64,000 bases of DNA from the NCBI GenBank assembly GCA_046294735.1, contig JBKBKB010000001.1, forward strand, positions 496,001 through 560,000, written 5' to 3'. This DNA is from 34-65-8 sp046294735. GTDB taxonomy: Bacteria > Pseudomonadota > Alphaproteobacteria > Sphingomonadales > Sphingomonadaceae. The translations under genes and the position numbers were made by a program. The notes under the pieces are model-generated. The model saw nothing but the letters and a program-made list of their open reading frames with translations, was not told the DNA's origin and ran no database searches. Below, one piece after another: positions 8,768-14,976 of this stretch (position 1 is the first letter of the stretch; each line of letters starts with the position of its first letter).

Positions 8768-9438
8768 ATCCGCCCGCTTTTCCACACCACCCGGCCGACA
8801 ATCTCGATTTCGTCTGCGGCCACTTCCTGCGGGGGATAGGCGAGGTTCTGGCTAAGAAGGGCGAACCGCCCCCCGCCCTGCGCCGCAACCCGCTTTACCA
8901 GCAGCGTCTCGCCCATGCGGACCACGTGGATCCCGTCGCGGAACGGCTGCGGGCGGCGGTCGACCAGCACTTCGTCACCAGCGCGCAGCAGGGGCTCCAT
9001 CGAATCGCCCTCGACCGCAATGGCGGACAGCATTGAGCCATCCAGCCCCTGCTCGCGCAGCCATCGGCGCGAGAAGCGGAAGGCGTCGAACGGCTCCTCC
9101 TCCGCCACTGTCGCACCCGGCCCGGCCGAGGCCGCCAGCGCCAGACGCGGCACGTCGATCCAGGCGGCGTCGAGCGGCAGGCGCGGGCGCGGGCGCGGAG
9201 TATAGGATTTTTCCTCACCCCCAGCGCCAGATAGCCCACTACCGCCCAGTTCCGCCTCGTCCACCCCGAAGAACCCGGCGAGCACGCGGCGATCCTGCTC
9301 CTCCAGCTTGCGCGGGCTGCCCTTGCGGATGAATTGCTGCAGATATGTGGGGTTACGTCCGATCATTTCAGACAAGCTGGCAAGGCTGGTGCCTTGCCTG
9401 CGTGCCAGCTCCAGCAGGCGATCTCTCGGGTTCGACAT
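8764..9438 (-). CDS. Xre-type repressor with S24 (LexA-like) peptidase domain
   Basis: The 224-residue protein combines an N-terminal helix-turn-helix (LARRQGTSLASLSEMIGRNPTY is its first part) with a C-terminal S24 peptidase domain holding the Ser of GDSMEP and the Lys of LLVKRV. Proteins of this build are autocleaving repressors, related to phage cI and LexA, that release their operators when RecA filaments or other signals trigger cleavage. AGGAGG lies seven bases upstream of the ATG. Inverted repeats overlap its predicted promoter, fitting self-repression. It is not the canonical LexA, which has a different N-terminus. Confidence 0.88.
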   Translation of the reverse strand: MSNPRDRLLELARRQGTSLASLSEMIGRNPTYLQQFIRKGSPRKLEEQDRRVLAGFFGVDEAELGGSGLSGAGGEEKSYTPRPRPRLPLDAAWIDVPRLALAASAGPGATVAEEEPFDAFRFSRRWLREQGLDGSMLSAIAVEGDSMEPLLRAGDEVLVDRRPQPFRDGIHVVRMGETLLVKRVAAQGGGRFALLSQNLAYPPQEVAADEIEIVGRVVWKSGRI

Positions 9439-9463
9439 TGGCTGTCCTCCTAGTCGATGGATT

Positions 9464-9501
9464 TCCTACATAGAGGATGTATTTTTCCTAGACAAGTAGG
9501 A
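9464..9501 (-). promoter_or_regulatory. Promoter and operator-like repeats of the S24 repressor
   Basis: On the minus strand TTGTCT (9495-9490) and TATGTA (9472-9467) are separated by 17 bases, a plausible -35/-10 pair. Overlapping them are TCCTA/TAGGA arms around a six-base spacer (9486-9501), TACAT/ATGTA arms around five bases (9467-9481), and TCCT/AGGA (9464-9477). Repeats lying on a repressor's own promoter usually are its operators; that reading is inferred. Confidence 0.55.
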
Positions 9502-9581
9502 TTTCGCGCGCGACCAATAGGGCATCGGGCGATTCGCCGGTTGCCCGATCAGCCCGCCACACCAAGCACCAAGGGGACCGC

Positions 9582-9791
9582 ATGCTGATCCGTTCCATCG
9601 AAAAGTTCCTGCGTCAGACAGGGATGCCCGCAACCAAGTTCGGGCGCCTTGCCGCGCACGATCCGCGCTTCGTGCTCGACCTGAGAATGGGGCGCGAGCC
9701 GCGCGGCGGCACTGAGGCGCGAATCAAGGGCTTTATCGCCGGATACGAAGCGGCCCATGGCAGCGAAGGAGAGCAGTCCCATGTACGTTGA
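9582..9791 (+). CDS. Small conserved-looking hypothetical protein
   Basis: This 69-residue protein begins MLIRSIEKFLRQTGMPATKF and continues RFVLDLRMGREPRGGTEARI. The helical start followed by a short basic loop resembles a truncated lambda-repressor-like helix-turn-helix, which would fit a partner of the neighbouring S24 repressor. I do not recognise a named family. It is divergent from the repressor and overlaps the next gene by 11 bases. Confidence 0.6.
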   Translation: MLIRSIEKFLRQTGMPATKFGRLAAHDPRFVLDLRMGREPRGGTEARIKGFIAGYEAAHGSEGEQSHVR

Positions 9792-10137
9792 ACCCACACC
9801 ATCCTGCCCCCAGCGCTCGGCCCGCCGGACCGATGCCGATCGCCTGCGCGAGGCGCTGATCGCGCTGGCGGGCGGGCATGGCACGGTCATGGCGCACCAG
9901 GAGCGAGCATGGGCCAGCGTCACTTTCGCAGGGGCGCGCCACCGGGTCACGCTGGAGTTTGCCGGAGAGGCTGCGGTGGCAGGCGGCGAAGTGATGATCG
10001 CGGAGCTGCCCGAGCATGAGTTTACCCTGCCCCGACAACTGGTCGCAGATGCGACCGTCTGTGCAGTCCAGCATACCCTGCTGCCTGCACCGAAACTGCG
10101 GGTGGAATGCGAGCTGCTGCTGGTCGAGGACAGTTAG
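9781..10137 (+). CDS. Hypothetical protein
   Basis: A 118-residue protein with a basic N-terminal stretch (QRSARRTDADRLREAL) followed by a region that looks all-beta (AWASVTFAGARHRVTLEFAGE). I do not recognise it. The ATG at 9781 is preferred over 9757 because AAGGAG (9766-9771) is spaced nine bases from it. It overlaps the preceding small gene, suggesting co-translation, and converges on the next minus-strand gene with a four-base overlap. Confidence 0.6.
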   Translation: MYVEPTPSCPQRSARRTDADRLREALIALAGGHGTVMAHQERAWASVTFAGARHRVTLEFAGEAAVAGGEVMIAELPEHEFTLPRQLVADATVCAVQHTLLPAPKLRVECELLLVEDS

Positions 10138-10367
10138 TCGTCGGCCGCTTGATCCTCATAGGGGCGGCGCGCCCGGATCGCTTTCCACGGGGTGCTGGGG
10201 TGATCGTTCCTGACCACGATCGCCTCGACTTCCTCGAACTCTTCCAGTTCAAGCGCGTCGGACACACCGAGCGGGAAATAGACGTTCTCGTCGTTATCGC
10301 AGCGGACGGCATAGGCCCCTTTGCCCTCGTCGCTCTTGGTAACGATACATAGCACCTTGGCTGCCAT
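10134..10367 (-). CDS. Hypothetical small acidic protein
   Basis: A 77-residue protein starting MAAKVLCIVTKSDEGKGAYA, with the acidic centre ALELEEFEEVEAIVV. It has no signal peptide or membrane segment and belongs to no family I can name. Strong-looking start and good codon use support a real gene. It stands alone between a convergent neighbour and the aldehyde dehydrogenase. Confidence 0.6.
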   Translation of the reverse strand: MAAKVLCIVTKSDEGKGAYAVRCDNDENVYFPLGVSDALELEEFEEVEAIVVRNDHPSTPWKAIRARRPYEDQAADD

Positions 10368-10482
10368 TGTGCGGATTCCTGCGTTTCATAGACTGGTAGA
10401 ATGGCCCGCATGCGCAAGCACCCCGCGATCTGGCAGCGAGCAACTGTCAATGCAAGGGCGTCAGAGTGCGAAGGGGTGGCCG

Positions 10483-11919
10483 TCAGCCTTCATCGCGGCG
10501 GATCAGCAGGTTGCGGATTTCGCTCATGTCCTCCATCGCGAAGCGCACGCCTTCGCGGCCCAGGCCCGAATCCTTCACCCCGCCATAGGGCATGTTGTCG
10601 ACCCGGAAGCTGGACACGTCGTTGACGCACACCCCGCCAACTTCCAGCTTGTCCCACGCCTTCATCACTTTGTGCAGGTCACGGGTGAACAGGCCGGCCT
10701 GAAGCCCGAACTTGCTGTCGTTGACTTCGGCCAGTGCCGCGTCCCAATCTGTGAACTTTGACAGGATCGCCAGCGGGCCGAACGCCTCCTCGCGCACCGC
10801 ATCGGTATCGCGCGGCACGTTCTCCAGCAGCGTTGCCTCCAGCATCGCGCCCTCGCGCTGGCCGCCACACAGCAGTGTGCCCCCGGCTGCCACCGCAGCC
10901 TGAATCCACTTGTCCAGCCGCGCCGCTTCCTTTTCGGAGATCATCGGGCCGATGAAGGTTTCGCGGTCCTTGGGATCGCCCGCCTTGAGCGTCTTCGTCT
11001 TAGCCACCAGCATGTCTCGGAACTGGTCGTAGATATCGGCATGGATGATGATCCGCTGCACCCCGATGCAGCTTTGGCCGGACTGGTAGAAGGCGCCGAA
11101 CACGATCCGTTCGAGCGCGTGATCGAGATCGGCATCCTTGTCGACCACCACGGCGGCATTGCCGCCCAGTTCGAGCACGACCTTCTTCTTGCCCGCTCGT
11201 GCCTTCAGGTCCCATCCCACACCGGGCGAACCGGTGAAGCTGAGCAGCTTCAGCCGTTCATCGGTGGTGAACAGGTCGGCCCCGTCACGGCTGGCGGGCA
11301 GGATGCTGAATGCACCTTCGGGCAGATCGGTTTCGGCCAGCACTTCACCCATGATGATGGCGCCCAGCGGGGTCAGGCTGGCGGGCTTCATCACGAACGG
11401 GCAACCGATCGCGATAGCAGGGGCAATCTTGTGTGCGGCCAGGTTGAGCGGAAAGTTGAACGGGCTGATGAAGCTGCACGGGCCGATCGGCACCCGCTTC
11501 CACATCGAATAATAGCCCTTGGCCCGGGGGGATATGTCGAGCGGCTGGATCTCGCCATAGTTGCGGGTCGATTCCTCCGCCGCGATGCGGAAGGTGTCGA
11601 TCAGCCGGGTAACCTCGCCCTCGGCATCGGCCAGCGGCTTGCCCGCTTCGACGCACAGCGACCAGGCCAGTTCGTCGAACCGCTCGCGAAACCGCTTCAC
11701 GCAATGGTCGAGCACAGCCTGCCGCTCGAAGCTGGCCATCTCTGCCATCGGCTCGGCGGCGCGTACTGCGCCTGCAATCGCCTGGTCGATGATTTCCGGC
11801 GTCGCCAGCGCGGTACGAAAGGCGACCTCGCCGGTATACTTGTCGGTCACCGCAAGATCGGTGTTGGGCTGCACCGCCTTGTTGTTGAGGTAGAGCGGAT
11901 AAATGTCGTTGAGCTTCAT
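10483..11919 (-). CDS. NAD(P)-dependent aldehyde dehydrogenase
   Basis: The 478-residue protein is a full-length ALDH superfamily member. The general base is in VLELGGNAA, the catalytic cysteine in SGQSCIGVQR, and the cofactor-site region reads SPFNFPLNLAAHK and FTGSPGVGW. The C-terminal MPYGGVKDSGLGREG is typical. It oxidises an aldehyde to the acid, but the substrate is not evident. It follows the ThDP enzyme by 43 bases on the same strand. The ThDP enzyme could make or consume the aldehyde or a 2-oxoacid, so the pair probably acts in one short pathway. Confidence 0.93.
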   Translation of the reverse strand: MKLNDIYPLYLNNKAVQPNTDLAVTDKYTGEVAFRTALATPEIIDQAIAGAVRAAEPMAEMASFERQAVLDHCVKRFRERFDELAWSLCVEAGKPLADAEGEVTRLIDTFRIAAEESTRNYGEIQPLDISPRAKGYYSMWKRVPIGPCSFISPFNFPLNLAAHKIAPAIAIGCPFVMKPASLTPLGAIIMGEVLAETDLPEGAFSILPASRDGADLFTTDERLKLLSFTGSPGVGWDLKARAGKKKVVLELGGNAAVVVDKDADLDHALERIVFGAFYQSGQSCIGVQRIIIHADIYDQFRDMLVAKTKTLKAGDPKDRETFIGPMISEKEAARLDKWIQAAVAAGGTLLCGGQREGAMLEATLLENVPRDTDAVREEAFGPLAILSKFTDWDAALAEVNDSKFGLQAGLFTRDLHKVMKAWDKLEVGGVCVNDVSSFRVDNMPYGGVKDSGLGREGVRFAMEDMSEIRNLLIRRDEG

Positions 11920-11930
11920 CGTTTTCTCCG

Positions 11931-11950
11931 CCCTCCCGCGAGCAGGAGGG
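11931..11950 (-). other. Intercistronic hairpin before the aldehyde dehydrogenase
   Basis: CCCTCC and GGAGGG form a perfect six-base stem around an eight-base loop, ending shortly before the GGAGAAAAC ribosome site of the dehydrogenase. There is no U tract, so it is more likely an mRNA stability or translation element than a terminator. Confidence 0.4.
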
Positions 11951-11962
11951 GTTTCCAGTTCC

Positions 11963-13618
11963 CTACAGTTCCTTCGACAACCGCTTGATGTCGATGTTCA
12001 GGATCTGGTCGTTCTCCGTATAATCGACCGGGCAATCGATCAGATGGACGCCCGGCGTATCGCGGCAATGCGCCAGTACCTGCTTGAGATGGTTCGCGCT
12101 TTCCACCCGGTGCCCCTTGGCGCCGTAGCTTTCGGCATACATCACGAAATCGGGGTTGCCGTAGGTAAGGCCGAAGTCCTTGAAGCCCATGTTCGCCTGT
12201 TTCCAGCGGATCATCCCATAGGCATCGTCGCGCAGGATCAGCACCGTCAGGTTGAGGCCGAGGCGGACGGCGGTTTCCATCTCCTGGCTGTTCATCATGA
12301 ATCCGCCGTCACCGCAAATCGCCATGACCTTGCGCTCCGGGTAGAGCATCGCGCTCATCATCGCGCTCGGCAGGCCCGCGCCCATCGTGGCGAGCGCATT
12401 GTCGAGCAGCACGGTGTTGGGCAGGTACGCGGTGTAATTGCGCGCGAACCAGATCTTGTAGACCCCGTTGTCGAGGCAGATGATCCCGTCCTCCGGCATG
12501 GCCTCGCGGATTGCCTGCACCAGATGCGGCGGGAAGATCGGGAACCGTTCGTCGGCGGCAAGCGGCGTGGTGTGATCGACCTCTGCCTTGCGATAGGCGA
12601 GCATGTGGTCGAACTTCCACTTGCCCTGCGGCATTACGTCTTCCTTGATCTGCCAGATCGCGTTGGCGATATCGCCAATCACCTCGATCTGGGGGAAGTA
12701 GACCGGATCGACTTCTGCGGTCTTGGTTGAAATGTGGATCACGGTCGGTCCGCCCGCCTTCATGAAGAAGGGCGGCTTTTCAATCACATCGTGCCCGATA
12801 TTGACGATACAGTCAGAGTCTTCGATCGCCCGGTGGACGAAATCCCCGGCAGACAGCGCGGCGCAGCCGAGGAACAGCGGGTGCCGCTCGTCGATCACGC
12901 CCTTGCCCATCTGGGTGGTGACGAACGGGATGCCGGTTTTGTCGATCAGCTGCCGCAGCATCCGCCCGGTCATCTTGCGGTTGGCACCTGCGCCGATCAC
13001 CAGCACCGGGGCCTTGGCGGCCTCGATCACCTCCACCGCCTGGCGCACGGCCTTGTGTTCGGCCGAAGGACGCCGTGCGAGCGAGCGCGCGATCGGCTGG
13101 CTGTCGGTCTGTTCTTCGGCAATGTCTTCGGGGAATTCGAGGTGGACCGCACCCGGCTTTTCCTCTTCAGCCAGGCGGAACGCTTCGCGCACCCGGCTGG
13201 GGATGTTGTCGCCGGCGGCCAGCTGGTGGGTGTACTTGGTGATCGGCCCCATCATCGCGACCACATCAAGAATCTGGAACCGGCCCTGCTTGGATTTCTT
13301 GATCGGCTTCTGCCCGGTAATCATCAGCATCGGCATCCCGCCGAGCTGGGCATAAGCGGCAGCGGTGACGAAGTTGGTTGCGCCCGGCCCCAGTGTGGCG
13401 ATGCAGACGCCGGTCTTGCCGGTGTGGCGACCATAGGTTGCTGCCATGAACCCGGCGCCCTGCTCATGCCGAGTCAGGATCAGCTGGATCTTGTCCGAGT
13501 ATGACAGGCTTTCAAGGAAATCGAGGTTCTCCTCTCCAGGCACGCCGAAGATGTATTCTACACCTTCTTCCTCAAGGCATTTGATGAACAGATCGGATGC
13601 TTTTTGTTTGTCGGCCAT
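11963..13618 (-). CDS. Acetolactate synthase-like ThDP-dependent enzyme
   Basis: A 551-residue enzyme with the three-domain build of the acetolactate synthase large-subunit/pyruvate oxidase family. The catalytic Glu lies in LTRHEQGAGFMA, GPGATNF follows, and the ThDP-Mg motif begins GDGGFMMN and continues to VLILRDDAYGMI. No small regulatory subunit gene is nearby, which argues against biosynthetic IlvB and for a catabolic acetolactate synthase or another 2-oxoacid decarboxylase/carboligase. I start it at the ATG at 13618 (MADKQKASDL); an upstream extension would erase the structured leader. An aldehyde dehydrogenase follows. Confidence 0.85.
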   Translation of the reverse strand: MADKQKASDLFIKCLEEEGVEYIFGVPGEENLDFLESLSYSDKIQLILTRHEQGAGFMAATYGRHTGKTGVCIATLGPGATNFVTAAAYAQLGGMPMLMITGQKPIKKSKQGRFQILDVVAMMGPITKYTHQLAAGDNIPSRVREAFRLAEEEKPGAVHLEFPEDIAEEQTDSQPIARSLARRPSAEHKAVRQAVEVIEAAKAPVLVIGAGANRKMTGRMLRQLIDKTGIPFVTTQMGKGVIDERHPLFLGCAALSAGDFVHRAIEDSDCIVNIGHDVIEKPPFFMKAGGPTVIHISTKTAEVDPVYFPQIEVIGDIANAIWQIKEDVMPQGKWKFDHMLAYRKAEVDHTTPLAADERFPIFPPHLVQAIREAMPEDGIICLDNGVYKIWFARNYTAYLPNTVLLDNALATMGAGLPSAMMSAMLYPERKVMAICGDGGFMMNSQEMETAVRLGLNLTVLILRDDAYGMIRWKQANMGFKDFGLTYGNPDFVMYAESYGAKGHRVESANHLKQVLAHCRDTPGVHLIDCPVDYTENDQILNIDIKRLSKEL

Positions 13619-13679
13619 CGCGCGTTTCCCCCTCGCAGGCCGCCGAAAGGGCAGGCCCCAAATCCCGTGGTCGCGACCG

Positions 13680-13754
13680 CCGGTGGCTGGGAAACGGCAT
13701 CCTGCCACTCTCGTCCGACAAGGGACTACCAAAAGGGCGGACGGGAGTCACCGG
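13680..13754 (-). promoter_or_regulatory. Structured 5' leader (three-way junction) of the ThDP-enzyme operon
   Basis: Upstream of the ThDP enzyme three helices can be drawn. A closing stem pairs CCGGTG (13680-13685) with CACCGG (13749-13754). A hairpin pairs 13707-13717 with 13738-13748 (10 of 11 pairs). A small hairpin GGCA-TCC-TGCC occupies 13696-13706. The helices abut, as in a three-way junction. It lies about 60 bases before the start codon and resembles no riboswitch whose core I can recall; in particular it lacks the TPP-riboswitch CUGAGA element. Function is inferred only. Confidence 0.45.
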
Positions 13755-13811
13755 TTTTGAGGGGGAATCTGCCCGCAGCCGGCAATACGGCGCGCGCGAG
13801 GTATGGCCTGG

Positions 13812-14279
13812 CTATTCGGCTGGCGGATCAGCGATCATCGCAGTGAACTCGACCTCGCAGGTGGTCTTGCCTTCCACGCTCGCCCGGCCCTTGAACTTGT
13901 AGACCCGGCTGCGCTTCTGGAGGAACTCGACTTCGAGATCGAGCAAGCAGCCGGGCGTTACCGGGCTGCGGAACTTGGCGTTCTCGATCCCCATGAAATA
14001 GACCAGCTTACCAGTCCCAGCCAGTTCCAGCGTTTCGATCCCGAGGATCGCCGCAGCCTGGGCCATTGCTTCGATCTGCAGCACCCCGGGCATGATCGGT
14101 GCGCCGGGGAAATGGCCCTGGAAGAACTCCTCGTTGAAGGTAACAGCCTTCACCGCATGGATCCGCTCTCCCAGTTCGAGCGACTTGACCCGGTCAACCA
14201 GCAACAGCGGATAGCGGTGTGGCAGGGCCTTGAGCACCTTGCGGATATCGTAAGCGGGCGCGCCGCCTGCGTCACTCAT
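13812..14279 (-). CDS. fabZ: 3-hydroxyacyl-ACP dehydratase FabZ
   Basis: FabZ removes water from 3-hydroxyacyl-ACP in fatty acid elongation. The 155-residue hot-dog protein has LPHRYPLLLVDRV, the catalytic His in FFQGHFPGAPIMPGV and the Glu in QIEAMAQ. In most Gram-negatives fabZ lies between lpxD and lpxA; here it directly follows the ompH gene and neither lpx gene is present, as expected in lipid A-free sphingomonads. Confidence 0.96.
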   Translation of the reverse strand: MSDAGGAPAYDIRKVLKALPHRYPLLLVDRVKSLELGERIHAVKAVTFNEEFFQGHFPGAPIMPGVLQIEAMAQAAAILGIETLELAGTGKLVYFMGIENAKFRSPVTPGCLLDLEVEFLQKRSRVYKFKGRASVEGKTTCEVEFTAMIADPPAE

Positions 14280-14307
14280 GGCCCTGCCCCCGTCAATCCG
14301 GCTGAAA

Positions 14308-14976
14308 TCAGCGGCCCTGCGGGGCTGACTGCTGTTGCAGTTGCTGTTGCAGGGCAGCCTGCTGCGCCGCTGCCATCAGGATCTGCTGGATCGTCTGGTG
14401 TGTCGAAACGGTATCGCGGCGCGGCTGCCAGTTGGCAGGCGGCGTGATGCTGACCGACGGCAGGCGGGTGTCGAGCACCTTCAGGATATCATTGGTGATA
14501 TTGAAGCTTTCCGGTGCCTGCTGAATCGCGTCAGGTGTCAACATCACAGTCACCTTCTTGGCCTGCATGGCCTGGTTCTGTGCATTGGCATAGTCATTGA
14601 TCAGCTGCTCGATCACGTAATATTGCGCCATCGCAATCGGCTGAGTCAGCTGATTCGACTGTTCGTCCTTCTGCTGGATCTGGGCCACCTGAGCGCTGCC
14701 AGCCTGCACTTCCTGCTCGGTCAGCTGGCCATCGTTGTTGGTGTCGAGCTGTTGCTGCAGCGCGTTGATTTCCTGACGCAGCGTCCGGACCTGCTGGATC
14801 GTCTGAGCGAACTGCTGGTCGATCTGCTGGTATGCGGCGATGCGGGCTGCTGAGCGCACGATTACGGCTTCGGGGCTGGCGGTTGCCATACCGTTGAGTT
14901 GGGCCGAGGCAGGTGCGGACACCATCACCACCGCGGCAAGGGCAGCACCGGCAAACAGCTTGGTCGAAATGGTCAT
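14308..14976 (-). CDS. OmpH/Skp family periplasmic chaperone with an EF-hand-like loop
   Basis: The 222-residue protein has a signal peptide (cleavage likely after PASAQ or nearby) and a long Gln-rich coiled coil, the build of Skp/OmpH, the periplasmic holdase that carries outer-membrane proteins to BamA. It starts inside the bamA stop codon (TGATG). Residues 78-89 read DTNNDGQLTEQE, a complete EF-hand-type calcium loop (D1, N3, D5, G6, L8, E12), which is not usual for Skp. The C-terminus is a run of glutamines. Confidence 0.85.
   Translation of the reverse strand: MTISTKLFAGAALAAVVMVSAPASAQLNGMATASPEAVIVRSAARIAAYQQIDQQFAQTIQQVRTLRQEINALQQQLDTNNDGQLTEQEVQAGSAQVAQIQQKDEQSNQLTQPIAMAQYYVIEQLINDYANAQNQAMQAKKVTVMLTPDAIQQAPESFNITNDILKVLDTRLPSVSITPPANWQPRRDTVSTHQTIQQILMAAAQQAALQQQLQQQSAPQGR

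Noticed and set aside
13619..13811. TPP riboswitch before the ThDP enzyme
   Set aside because: The CUGAGA core and the second conserved loop are absent, although a junction structure exists.
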